Positions 1-7,406 of a DNA stretch of 17,999 nucleotides are shown here, piece by piece (positions within the stretch are counted from its first letter, which is position 1; every line of letters begins with the position of its first letter). Under the pieces are notes generated by a model. That model had not been told where the DNA came from and did not search any database. It saw nothing but the letters and a program-made list of their open reading frames with translations. Both the position numbers and the translations under genes were made by a program. Source of the DNA: Humitalea sp038323655 (GTDB lineage Bacteria; Pseudomonadota; Alphaproteobacteria; Acetobacterales; Acetobacteraceae); the NCBI GenBank assembly GCA_038323655.1, contig JBBQHE010000072.1:1-17999 (forward strand). Direction: 5' to 3'.

Positions 1-184
1 TGCGGCGGTCGCCGCCAAGCGGGCCATGCATGGGCACCGCGCCGTCAGCCGCCAGGGCGCGCCAGCGGCTGACGCTGGCGGCGCTGACCTTGAAGCGCCT
101 CGCGGCCTCGCGGTGGCTCAACCCCTCCTTCAGCACCGCAGTCAGTGCGCGTAGCCGAAGGTTCAATGACAGCGCTCTCGACAT
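1..184 (-). CDS. IS630-type transposase, N-terminal part (runs off window edge)
   Basis: Reading leftwards from an ATG at 184-182, the frame stays open to the window edge for 61 codons. The product begins MSRALSLNLRLRALTAVL and continues with a helix-turn-helix (EAARRFKVSAASVSRW, about residues 26-41), then a glycine-rich GGDRR segment. This layout is typical of the DNA-binding N-terminus of IS630-family transposases, which bind the element's terminal repeats; the DDE catalytic domain would lie outside the window. It is related in type to the decayed IS630 copy at 2469-3350 but clearly divergent in sequence, so the two are not copies of the same element. Whether the gene is intact cannot be judged from here. 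Family assignment is from pattern recognition of the HTH, not from a catalytic motif. Confidence 0.7.
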   Translation of the reverse strand, partial: MSRALSLNLRLRALTAVLKEGLSHREAARRFKVSAASVSRWRALAADGAVPMHGPLGGDRR

Positions 185-185
185 C

Positions 186-208
186 TCTGCCGGCCCCCGC
201 CCGGCAGA
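186..208. repeat. Perfect 8-bp inverted repeat (hairpin)
   Basis: TCTGCCGG (186-193) and CCGGCAGA (201-208) form a perfect 8-bp GC-rich stem with a 7-base C-rich loop. It sits in the 33-bp gap between the IS630-type transposase start and the end of the GGDEF-EAL gene. No T-run follows on either strand, so it is not a classical intrinsic terminator. It could attenuate transcription or belong to the insertion-element end. Confidence 0.5.
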
Positions 209-217
209 TAGCTTGAA

Positions 218-2104
218 TCAGAAACCGCCCATCTCGGGAATCCCCAACGATTCATTCAGCAGGGATGCCGCTCTAACCGCTCGTTTAAGCGGAATGACAC
301 GGCCAGCATCGCGTTGACGCGCGGATAGCCAGTCGCGCAGATCGTCCTCAGACATCGCGCGCGCATAAAGCCAGCCCTGGCCCAGGTTGCAGCCAAGGTC
401 GCGCAACTTGCGAGCTTGTGTCTCATCCTCGATTCCCTCCGCGACCACGCTCATGCCCATGCTATCGGCGAGGCGGATCGTCCCTTCTACGATCCGCTCC
501 GCCCGACCATCCATGCCGAGGTTACGCGTGAAAGTGCGATCAAGTTTAAGTTCATCCAGCGGCATGCGTAGGAGCTGTGCTAAGCCCGACGTGCCAATAC
601 CAAAGTCATCGAGGGCGATCTTGGCCCCGCTCCCGCGCAGTGCGACCAGACGGCTAATGGTGGTACTAGCCACGCGAGCCAGTAAAGCATCTTCGGTGAT
701 TTCGATGGTGACGGCATCCAAATCAAGCCCCAGGTCAGCACACTGACGTTCAAGCTGCAGCACGACCCCTTCTTGCAGCAATTCGGCCGCAGAGAAATTG
801 AGCGCGAGGCGCCCAACTTTTAAACCTTCACGCCGCAGTCTGACATAGCCCGCAAGGGCTTGGTCGCGGGCAACTTCTGAGAGCTGTGCAGCGAGGCCGA
901 TGCGAGCCGCCACAGAAAAAAATTCATCGGGCGGCACCTGACCCAGTTCTCCACATTCCCACCGGGCTAGAGCCTCTACCGCGACGATCACACCGCTCCG
1001 CAGATCCACGATTGGCTGGAAGTGCGCTGTGAGCCCGGGCAAAGCTCCGTGGGCTAATTGATGGAGGGAGCGTATTACGACGGCCTCGCGCGCAGCGCGG
1101 GTTCCGTCTTCGCGGCAAGCCCAGCCAACGCGGCCCCGGCCACTTCGCTTGGTGCGCACCAGCGCCTCATCCGCCACGCGTAGGGCGAATTCACCTGTCT
1201 CGGCATCGCCAGGAACAAGCGCAACGCCCAGTGTTGCCCCAAGACGCAACATGCCGTTGCCGTGCGATACCGGCAGATGCAGCGCGACCCGTATTCGTTC
1301 TGCCACCAGCCCCGCTCGCGTCTTATCCAATTCACCCCGGAGTAGAATTACGAACTCGTCGCCGCCGATCCGGCCAACAACGTCGTTACTTCGTACAATC
1401 TCCTGCATGCGCTTGCCGGCAGCGCGGAGCAATGCATCGCCAGCAGCGTGACCAGCTGCATCGTTGGTTTCCTTAAAATGATCGAGATCGATTGCGATGA
1501 CGGCCAATGGCTCTTGGGCTGTCACCGCAGCGGTGATCACCTCGATTATCGTCTTGCGGTTTGCGAGGCCGGTCATCTGATCTGTCGAAGCCTGCCGCGC
1601 ACTGGTATGAAAAGCTCGTCGCAGTTCCAGGTTCGCGACGACCGCTCTGGCGAGGGTCTGCATGGTTCGTACGGCCAGCTCATCGTGGTGCCGAGGCACG
1701 TTGTCGATGGCGCACAGGGTCCCGAGCGCATGTCCGTCGCGGTCCACCAGCGGTATCCCGATATACGCCCGGATATCGGGCGATCCGGTGACAAGTGGGT
1801 TATCAGCGAAGCGCGAATCTTCGGTTGCGTCGGCGACCATGAGCACCTGGTCTGGCGTCAGGATGGCATGTGCGCAGAAAGCCAAGTCGCGTGGCGTCTC
1901 CTGCACCGGCAGCCCGCAGCGCGCCTTGAACCACTGGCGTTCGGCGTCTACCAGCGACACGAGGGCAATCGGACTTTTGGTTAGCTCGGCCGCAAGGGCT
2001 ACCAATTCGTCAAAAGCAGCCTCGCTGGCGGTGTCCAACACATTGTACGAGTGGAGCGCGGCAAGACGCGCCCACTCGGTGGGGGGCAGTGGCGCCGGGG
2101 GCAT
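218..2104 (-). CDS. GAF-GGDEF-EAL cyclic-di-GMP signalling protein
   Basis: This 628-residue protein has three domains. An N-terminal GAF sensor (about 20-165) carries the run SLVDAERQWFKARCGL typical of this GAF subgroup. A GGDEF diguanylate cyclase domain follows (about 172-328), with the active-site GGDEF at 247-251 and an inhibitory I-site RSND at 238-241, exactly five residues upstream. An EAL phosphodiesterase domain occupies about 345-600, with EAL at 377-379, Asn436, Glu468, DDFG at 499-502, Lys520, Glu556 and Gln576. Both catalytic centres look complete, so it may make or degrade c-di-GMP depending on the GAF input. No transmembrane segment or signal peptide is visible, so it is probably cytosolic. 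The ATG at 2104 is preceded by GAGAAG. The usual Pro after the QG motif (RPM) is replaced (ARAM, 581-584). The gene is flanked by IS630-type remnants on both sides, which suggests an accessory gene. Confidence 0.93.
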   Translation of the reverse strand: MPPAPLPPTEWARLAALHSYNVLDTASEAAFDELVALAAELTKSPIALVSLVDAERQWFKARCGLPVQETPRDLAFCAHAILTPDQVLMVADATEDSRFADNPLVTGSPDIRAYIGIPLVDRDGHALGTLCAIDNVPRHHDELAVRTMQTLARAVVANLELRRAFHTSARQASTDQMTGLANRKTIIEVITAAVTAQEPLAVIAIDLDHFKETNDAAGHAAGDALLRAAGKRMQEIVRSNDVVGRIGGDEFVILLRGELDKTRAGLVAERIRVALHLPVSHGNGMLRLGATLGVALVPGDAETGEFALRVADEALVRTKRSGRGRVGWACREDGTRAAREAVVIRSLHQLAHGALPGLTAHFQPIVDLRSGVIVAVEALARWECGELGQVPPDEFFSVAARIGLAAQLSEVARDQALAGYVRLRREGLKVGRLALNFSAAELLQEGVVLQLERQCADLGLDLDAVTIEITEDALLARVASTTISRLVALRGSGAKIALDDFGIGTSGLAQLLRMPLDELKLDRTFTRNLGMDGRAERIVEGTIRLADSMGMSVVAEGIEDETQARKLRDLGCNLGQGWLYARAMSEDDLRDWLSARQRDAGRVIPLKRAVRAASLLNESLGIPEMGGF

Positions 2105-2440
2105 ATGATCTTCTCACGGTCATGGGCGCTATGACCATCGATGCTAATGTTTAAGTGACGCTAAATTTGCACGGACGGCCCCGTTTCTGTCTCACCACCA
2201 AAGCGTGTCCCAGGTTTGCTAATGGACGCCTCGCGGCCATCGAGCCATTGAGTTCGGCAATGTGGGTCGATTGGGAAGCAGATACGCCGAGTAGCGGACT
2301 GATAGATGTAAAAATTGGTTATCCAAAGCGACGAATTGGCAAAGCCCCAACCGATTTCATCACCGAACGCAGGCCGACCTAGGGCAAGATCCGACGCCGC
2401 GATCTCTTCAGGCATTCCGACACCGGGAAAATCTGATTCA
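2105..2440. other. Unassigned intergenic stretch, lower GC
   Basis: About 335 bp lie between the GGDEF-EAL start and the decayed IS630 copy. GC is visibly lower than in the surrounding DNA (AT-rich runs near 2140-2165 and 2305-2365). Short open frames exist on both strands (plus 2155-2382, minus 2161-2457), but neither product is recognisable and neither start has a good ribosome binding site. It probably contains the promoter of the GGDEF-EAL gene close to 2105-2165 and otherwise debris from earlier insertions. Confidence 0.4.
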
Positions 2441-2468
2441 CCCTGCCTGCTCGGCACGGAGGCCAGCG

Positions 2469-3350
2469 TGCCCGGCCAGATCTCTGTCCGAATACCTTCG
2501 CTCCCGTCTGATCGCTCCAGTCGAGAGCGGCGTGTCTCGGCGCAGTGCCGCCGCTCGCTTCGGCGTCTCGGTGGCCAGCGCCGTGCGCTGGCGATGCGAC
2601 TGGCACGCCACCGTTGCGACCTGCGCCAAGGCCGGCGGCGGCGATCTGCGCTCGCATCGCATCGCGGCCTGGCGCGACATCATCCTGGCCGCGGTCGAGG
2701 GCCGGGCGGACATCACGCGTATGGAACTGTCGCAACTGCTGCGTGACCAACACGGTGCGGCCTTCGCGCCCAGCACGATTTGGCGCTTCCTCGACCGGCA
2801 CGCGATGACCCTTAAGAACAACGGCACACGCCAGCGAGCAGGCACGGCCCGACGTCGCCGTGCGGCGACAGGCCTGGTTGGACGCACAGCCCGACCTTGA
2901 TCCCGACCGCCTGGTCTTCATCGCCGAGACCGGTGCCTCGACCAAGATGGCGCGCCCGCGGTTTCGCTCGCCGATGCCCGACGGCCACTGGAAGACGACG
3001 ACTTTTGCCGGCGCGCTGCGGCTGAGCGGGATGACCGCGCCCATGGGCAGGTGTTGGCGCCGACCCTGAGGTGCTGCGATGTGGTGGTGATGGACAACCT
3101 GCCCGCCCACCAACTGGCCAGCACCCGCGCCATCATCGAAGCCGCGGGCGCCAGCCTGCTGTACCTGCCGCCCTATGCGCGCGACTTCAACCCGATCGAG
3201 AACGCCTTCGCCAAACCCAATTCCCTGCTGCGCCGCGCCGCAGCCCGCACCATCGACGACCTCTGGAACGCCATCCGCGACGCACTGCCGCTGTTCACGC
3301 CACTGGAATGCAGGAACTACTTCACCGCCGCTGGATAGGAGCCGGAGTGA
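2469..3350 (+). pseudogene. Decayed IS630-family transposase
   Basis: The IS630 protein can be followed across three reading frames. Codons from about 2472 give ARSLSEYLRSRLIAPVESG and then the HTH (SRRSAAARFGVSVASAVRW). The frame shifts near 2815-2825 and continues through RRQAWLDAQPDLDPDRLVF. Near 3045 it shifts again to the C-terminal DDE region, with VVVMDNLPAH (3083-3112), LLYLPPYARDFNPIE and a final NYFTAAG. Damage includes the two frameshifts, a missing stretch before the second one (the VLDGP...AYV segment of the family), a shortened GRAPRGER region, and the first catalytic Asp changed to Ala (FIAET where FIDET is expected, about 2920-2934). A TAG at 3336-3338 sits three codons before a second stop (TGA 3348-3350) that looks like the ancestral end. 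No ATG is found at the expected start. It cannot encode an active transposase, and clear terminal repeats were not found. Confidence 0.88.
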
Positions 3351-3378
3351 AAGGATGTTGGCCTAATCCTAGGCGCCG

Positions 3379-3483
3379 GTGACCAAACAAACTCAACTGG
3401 AGAACAAAGCCATCCAGGACGATTGGCAGATTTCCACCATCAGCGCGGAGCCTGACGGATCATCCCTCGTCAACAAGGGCTAG
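3379..3483 (+). other. Short open frame next to IS630 remnant, possible gene fragment
   Basis: A GTG-initiated frame of 34 codons ends at TAG 3481-3483, overlapping the final bases of the LysR gene on the other strand. Its codons are markedly less GC-rich than the neighbours (AAA, CAA, ACT, CAA, AAC, AAA), and the product contains LENKAIQDDWQISTISAEPD. It is not recognised and has no convincing ribosome binding site. It may be the tail of a gene disrupted when the adjacent IS630 element entered, or chance. Confidence 0.2.
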
Positions 3484-4598
3484 AGCAGTTTCGGCGCCGC
3501 CGAGAAGCCCACCCGCAGCGCGTCCAGAAAACGCGCCTGACGTGGCGTCGGTCGCCAGTCGCGGCGCGTCGTCAGGCCGAGGATTCGCGGGGCGCCGGGC
3601 AGCGCCATGGGCAGGGCCTTCAGCCCTGGCAATGCGGTGACCTGGCTGGCGGAGAGTAGCGCCAGCGCCGCGCCCTCCCGCAGCACGGCAGCGGTGGTTT
3701 CGAGCGAACTGGTTTCGACCAGCACCGCGGGGCGCTGCGGCATGGAGGCGAAGAGTGCCTCCGCCACCGCGCGGCGCGGCATGCCCGGGGCGGCGAGCAC
3801 CCAGGGTGCACTCTCCGGCCGGCCCGCGAAACCGACACCGGCTGCGATGGCGAAGGGGTCCGCGCACCAGGCTTGCCCCTGCACATCTTCGAAGGGGGGC
3901 GGGGCGCGCAGCGCGCCGAGGATCGCATCCACCTGCCCGCCGCGTAGAAGCGCAACCAACTCGGCGTAATCACCATCGCGTGCGTGCACGGCAAGTCCGC
4001 CGGACGCCGCCAGCGCACGCGCCAGCGGCGGGCGCGGCAGTAAGGGAAGCGTGCCCAGCACCAGGGAGCCGCCCCCCTGCAACTCCGCCCGTGCCTGCGT
4101 CACTTCGAGGTGCGCCAGCGCGAAGCGGCGCGCGAGTTCCACCCCGGCCGGGCTCGCCACCAGGCCGCGTGCGCTTGGGCGATACAACGCTTGGCCGAGG
4201 CTGGCGGCGAGGCCGCGCGCGGCGCGGTGTAGGCTCGGCGGTGCCATGCCCCGGGCGCGGGCGGCGGCCGCGATGCCGCCGTCCGCGACGATGGCGAGGT
4301 GCGCCGCGATGGCGCTGTCGGTCAGGCGGCGGGCGGCGGCCTCCGATCCGCCGCAGCCGGCCAATAATTGCCGCTCCATCCGCGCGATGCGGTCAAGCAA
4401 CAGCGTGCCCTGGGCCGTGGCGGAACTGCCGCGCGGGCCGCGCGCCAGCAGGGGTGCGACGAAATCCACCTCCAGCCTTGCCACGGCTTGCGAGATGGCC
4501 GGCTGCGACAGGCCGAGCGCGCGCCCCGCTGCCCCCGCGCTGCCGAGTTGCGCGGTAACCGCCAGGGCGCGCAGGTCGCGAAGCCGGGAGCTCTCCAT
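3480..4598 (-). CDS. LysR-type transcriptional regulator with tandem HTH segments
   Basis: The start is taken at ATG 4598 (MESSRLRDLRALAVTA, 372 residues); the upstream in-frame start at 4670 lacks homology-like sequence, and AAGGTG precedes 4598. Residues 5-60 form the standard LysR winged HTH (GRALGLSQPAISQAVARLE). Residues about 93-160 look like a second, degenerate HTH (AAAARARGMAPPSLHRAARG, then LYRPSARGLVASPAG, a copy of the wing), and the effector-binding domain follows from about 177. Typical LysR proteins are about 300 residues; the extra 70 correspond to the duplicated HTH, a layout recalled in regulators of gallate- or phthalate-like aromatic catabolism. The gene is divergent from the amidohydrolase operon with about 83 bp between starts, so it most likely controls that operon in response to its substrate. 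The specific effector cannot be inferred. Confidence 0.88.
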   Translation of the reverse strand: MESSRLRDLRALAVTAQLGSAGAAGRALGLSQPAISQAVARLEVDFVAPLLARGPRGSSATAQGTLLLDRIARMERQLLAGCGGSEAAARRLTDSAIAAHLAIVADGGIAAAARARGMAPPSLHRAARGLAASLGQALYRPSARGLVASPAGVELARRFALAHLEVTQARAELQGGGSLVLGTLPLLPRPPLARALAASGGLAVHARDGDYAELVALLRGGQVDAILGALRAPPPFEDVQGQAWCADPFAIAAGVGFAGRPESAPWVLAAPGMPRRAVAEALFASMPQRPAVLVETSSLETTAAVLREGAALALLSASQVTALPGLKALPMALPGAPRILGLTTRRDWRPTPRQARFLDALRVGFSAAPKLL

Positions 4599-4681
4599 AG
4601 CCTTCACCTTATGACACAGGCCGCGCTTTTCGCGTAGCGCCGCGGCTCCCCAGGTGGCACATCCTGACAAGGGAGAAACGC
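4599..4681. promoter_or_regulatory. Divergent LysR/amidohydrolase promoter region
   Basis: This 83-bp gap separates the divergent LysR and amidohydrolase starts and must hold both promoters, as is usual for LysR-regulated operons. The amidohydrolase has a strong ribosome binding site, AAGGGAGA, seven bases before ATG 4682. I could not identify a convincing T-N11-A dyad or sigma-70 hexamers by eye. Confidence 0.5.
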
Positions 4682-5545
4682 ATGACGACCGAGATCATCG
4701 ACACCCACACCCATGTCATTTCGCCCGATCGCGTGGCGCATCCCATGGCGCCGCTGGGCGGCAAGCAATCCGATTGGTCGGCCGAAAGGCCCACGCCTCA
4801 TGCCGCGCTGATCGCTGCGATGGACGCGGCGGGCGTGCATCGCGCCCTCGTCGTGCAGGCCTCCACCGCCTATGGGCATGACAACAGCTACGCCGCCGAG
4901 GCGATCGCGGCGCATCCGGGGCGCTTCGCGGGCGTGTTTTCCGTCGATGTGCTCACCCCCGATGCCTGCGAGCGTATCCGGCATTGGCACGCAAAGGGCT
5001 TTGCCGGCTTCCGCCTGTTCACCACGGGCACGACCATGCCCGGGCAGCAGACCTGGCTCGATGATCCGCGCTCCTTCCCCGCCTGGGCACTGGCGCAGGA
5101 ACTGGGCCTGCCGGTGTGCCTCCAGATGACGGCGAAGGGCATTCCCCTGTTGCGCGACGTGATGGCGCGCTTTCCGGGCGTGACGATGCTGCTCGATCAT
5201 TTGGCGCGGCCGGACCTGTCCGATGGCGCGCCCTATGGGCTGGCGGCGCCCCTTTGGAGCCTCGCGGATTATCCGCAGGTCATCCTGAAGCTGACCACCC
5301 GCGCGCTTGATCTGTCGCAGCTGGGCGCCTCCACCTCGGCCGCGCTGCTGGAAGTGCTGCTGCAAAAATTCGGGGCGAAGCGCGTCATGTGGGGTTCGAA
5401 CTTTCCCGCCGCGGAGGGAACGCTGCAGGGGCTGCTGACGCGCAGCCTGGCCGCGCTGGATCATCTCGGCGCCGATGACCGAGCCGAGATCCTGAGCGGC
5501 ACGGCGCGGCGGGTCTATCCGGGGCTTGCCCCCTTCCATGGCTGA
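4682..5545 (+). CDS. Amidohydrolase (COG3618/Amidohydro_2), lactonase or pyrone hydrolase type
   Basis: This 287-residue protein is a metal-dependent hydrolase of the TIM-barrel amidohydrolase superfamily. The first-strand metal motif DTHTH is at 7-11. LLDHLARPD (170-178) supplies the conserved His173, and VMWGSNFP (235-242) is the last-strand motif. At that motif, Asn240 stands where 2-pyrone-4,6-dicarboxylate lactonase (LigI) has the catalytic Asp; WGSNFP occurs in a large subgroup of COG3618 lactonase-like proteins, so it is a subfamily marker rather than damage. No signal peptide is present, so it is cytosolic. It is the first gene of a plus-strand operon, overlapping the next gene by 8 bp. 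With a decarboxylase-like gene and a carboxylate receptor downstream, hydrolysis of a ring-derived lactone or related carboxylate is plausible; the actual substrate is unknown. Confidence 0.88.
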   Translation: MTTEIIDTHTHVISPDRVAHPMAPLGGKQSDWSAERPTPHAALIAAMDAAGVHRALVVQASTAYGHDNSYAAEAIAAHPGRFAGVFSVDVLTPDACERIRHWHAKGFAGFRLFTTGTTMPGQQTWLDDPRSFPAWALAQELGLPVCLQMTAKGIPLLRDVMARFPGVTMLLDHLARPDLSDGAPYGLAAPLWSLADYPQVILKLTTRALDLSQLGASTSAALLEVLLQKFGAKRVMWGSNFPAAEGTLQGLLTRSLAALDHLGADDRAEILSGTARRVYPGLAPFHG

Positions 5546-6407
5546 GCGCCTCAGCCTCGCCATCGGCGAGTATCCCATGGTCCGCGCGCTGCGCGCGGCC
5601 GGCGCGTTGCCGGACGGCACGGGGATCGACTTCCCCGCCGTCTCCCCCATCCACCGCGCCTTCGCGCCCATGGCGCGCGAGCAGCGATACGACGTGGCGG
5701 AGATGGCGATCGTCACGGCGCTGCAGGCGCTGGCCTATGGCAAGCCGATCATCCTGCTGCCGGTGACCATCGCGGCGCGCTTCCAGCACCGTTGCATCAT
5801 CCGCCTCGCACGCCGGCCGGAAATCACGCCGGCGACGCTCGCCGGCAGGCGCATTGGCGTGCGCGCCTACACGCAGACCACGGGGATGTGGGTGCGCGCC
5901 CTGCTGGCGGAGGCCGCTGGTCTTGCCGCCGCGCAGTCGCAGTGGTTCACGCAGGAAGGCGCGCATGTTGCCGAATACCCCGACCCACCTTTCGTGACCC
6001 GCGTGGCGGAGAACGCGAAGCTGCCCGAATTGCTGGCCGAGGGCGCGATCGACGCCGCCATCCTCGGCAACGACCTGCCCGACGACCCGATGTTTGCGCC
6101 CGTCTTCGACGCCCCGCAGCAGGCCGCCGCGGCCTGGTTCGCGCGCACCGGTGTGGTGCCGATCAACCACGTGCTGGTGGCGCGGCACGATGTCGCAACA
6201 ACGCACGCGCCGCAGCTGTGCGCCGTGGTCGCAGCACTGCACGCCGGCAAGGCCGCCGCGACGCCGGACCTGCTGCCCTTCGGCGAGGCGGCGATGGCGC
6301 ATTCGCTGGCGCATCTGCTGGACACCTGCCACGCGCAGGGGCTACTGCCCCGAAGGCTCTCGACCGATGAGATATTTGCGCCGGCGCGCGCGCTCGGGCT
6401 CGCGTGA
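5538..6407 (+). CDS. 4,5-dihydroxyphthalate decarboxylase-like / NMT1-type binding-fold protein
   Basis: The ATG at 5538 lies inside the last codons of the amidohydrolase (8-bp overlap, translational coupling) and is preferred to an upstream TTG at 5526. The 289-residue product starts MAERLSLAIGEYPMVRAL, and the pattern YDVAEMAIVTALQAL, then FQHRCIIR, then LAGRRIGVRAYTQTTGMWVRALL matches the Pht5 family of 4,5-dihydroxyphthalate decarboxylases, which share the periplasmic-binding-protein fold. IDAAILG (about 172-178) and the run TGVVPINHVLVARHDV are also typical. There is no signal peptide, which favours a cytosolic enzyme over an ABC receptor. Pht5 removes a carboxylate from 4,5-dihydroxyphthalate to give protocatechuate; here the substrate is not known. 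Annotation as an ABC substrate-binding protein is the main alternative. Confidence 0.8.
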   Translation: MAERLSLAIGEYPMVRALRAAGALPDGTGIDFPAVSPIHRAFAPMAREQRYDVAEMAIVTALQALAYGKPIILLPVTIAARFQHRCIIRLARRPEITPATLAGRRIGVRAYTQTTGMWVRALLAEAAGLAAAQSQWFTQEGAHVAEYPDPPFVTRVAENAKLPELLAEGAIDAAILGNDLPDDPMFAPVFDAPQQAAAAWFARTGVVPINHVLVARHDVATTHAPQLCAVVAALHAGKAAATPDLLPFGEAAMAHSLAHLLDTCHAQGLLPRRLSTDEIFAPARALGLA

Positions 6408-6427
6408 GACGGCACCCGGGAGACACC

Positions 6428-7405
6428 ATGAAAAACGTCATCACCCGCAGGGCGCTGCTTGGAGCCGCCGCCACGCTGCTCGCAATGCCGGCCCTGGCGC
6501 AACCCGCGCGCCTTCCGAATGGCCCTGTCTCGCTCGTCGTGCCGGTCACGCCGAGCACGGCGCAGGACACTCTGGCACGGATGCTGGCGCCGACCCTGAC
6601 CGAGATCCTCGGCCAGGCCGTGGTGGTTGAGAACCGCACCGGTGCCTCGGGCGTCATCGGCACCGGCGCGGTGGCGCGCGCCGCGCCGGATGGGCGGATG
6701 CTGCTGATGCAGGGGGCCAATTTCGTCATGAGCCCGCCGCTGATCGCGAACCTGCCCTACGACCCGGTGCGTGCCTTCATCCCGATCATCCACGTCGCGG
6801 ATGGCAATTCGGTCTTGGCCGTGCGACCCGATCTGCCGGTTACCGACCTCGCTTCCTTCGTCTCCCTGGGGAAGTCCCGGCCTGGCGACCTTGACTACGG
6901 CTCGCCTGGCAATGGCACGGCGCCGCATATGAGCATGGCGCTGTTCATGCTGTCCGCGGGGATCGAACTGAATCACATCCCGTATCGCGGCACCGCGCCC
7001 GCAATCCAGGACCTGCTCGGCAGGCGCATCGCGGCGATGGTGCTGCCGGTGGCGGTGGCGCTGCCGTTGGCACGCGATGGGCAGGTGCGGCTCCTGGCCG
7101 TGACCTCGCCCGCCCGCCTGCCTGACCTGCCGGAGGTACCGACCCTGGCCGAATCCGGCTATCCCGGCGCAACCAACACCATCATCTACGGCCTCTACGG
7201 CCCGGCCGGCCTGCCCGCGGAACTGGTCGAGCGTATCAACCAGGGGCTCAACGCGTGGCTTCTGCGGCCCGAAACGCGTGCTGCCATCCTCGCCCAGGGC
7301 ATGGTCGCTGCCGGCGGGCCGCAGCCCGACTTCCAGGCCACGGTCCACAACGAGTTGCGCCGCTGGGCGGATGTGGTGCGCAACGGGCGGATACGTCCCG
7401 ACTAG
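6428..7405 (+). CDS. Bug/TctC-family periplasmic solute-binding receptor
   Basis: This 325-residue receptor belongs to the tripartite tricarboxylate transporter (TTT) family. The start at ATG 6428 follows GGGAG. An export signal (TRRALLGAAATLLAMPALA, residues 6-24) ends with an ALA|Q cleavage site; the Arg pair could allow Tat export. Family hallmarks follow: VSLVVPVTPSTAQDTLARML, VVVENRTGASGVIGTGAVA, AAPDGRMLLMQGANF, LDYGSPGNGT, NHIPYRGTAPAIQDLL, and near the end LTLAESGYPG-type and LPAELVERINQ sequences. The length is normal and nothing appears missing. It lies 20 bp after the decarboxylase-like gene, so it is probably the third gene of the operon and delivers the operon's carboxylate substrate. 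No TctA/TctB membrane subunits occur in the window, so it must use partners encoded elsewhere. Its stop codon lies in a CTAG motif abutting an IS481 remnant. Confidence 0.93.
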   Translation: MKNVITRRALLGAAATLLAMPALAQPARLPNGPVSLVVPVTPSTAQDTLARMLAPTLTEILGQAVVVENRTGASGVIGTGAVARAAPDGRMLLMQGANFVMSPPLIANLPYDPVRAFIPIIHVADGNSVLAVRPDLPVTDLASFVSLGKSRPGDLDYGSPGNGTAPHMSMALFMLSAGIELNHIPYRGTAPAIQDLLGRRIAAMVLPVAVALPLARDGQVRLLAVTSPARLPDLPEVPTLAESGYPGATNTIIYGLYGPAGLPAELVERINQGLNAWLLRPETRAAILAQGMVAAGGPQPDFQATVHNELRRWADVVRNGRIRPD

Positions 7406-7406
7406 A
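7401..7406. other. Probable IS481 target site (NCTAGN) at the receptor stop codon
   Basis: The hexamer ACTAGA contains the Bug gene's TAG (7403-7405) and, on the minus strand, a TAG (7404-7402) that ends the IS481 transposase frame. The element's apparent terminus TGTTTAGTCCCGG starts right after, at 7407. IS481 elements are known to insert at NCTAGN. The matching copy of the site on the other side of the element was not found, consistent with truncation. Confidence 0.55.

Noticed and set aside
235..240. Asn240 of the amidohydrolase (WGSNFP) as a catalytic-site mutation
   Set aside because: WGSNFP is common in a large COG3618 subgroup, so it marks the subfamily rather than inactivation. The positions given are residue numbers in the protein encoded at 4682-5545.
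2161..2457. Minus-strand frame containing GVGMPEEIAASDLALGRPAF as a dehydrogenase fragment
   Set aside because: A loose resemblance to short-chain dehydrogenase C-termini, but the key glycine and following residues do not fit and there is no supporting context.
4599..4681. LysR T-N11-A binding site in the divergent gap
   Set aside because: Several loose T-N11-A matches exist by chance and none has convincing dyad symmetry, so no operator is claimed.
5867..7348. 493-codon minus-strand open frame
   Set aside because: Antisense to the decarboxylase-like and receptor genes; Arg/Gly/His-rich with no recognisable motif.
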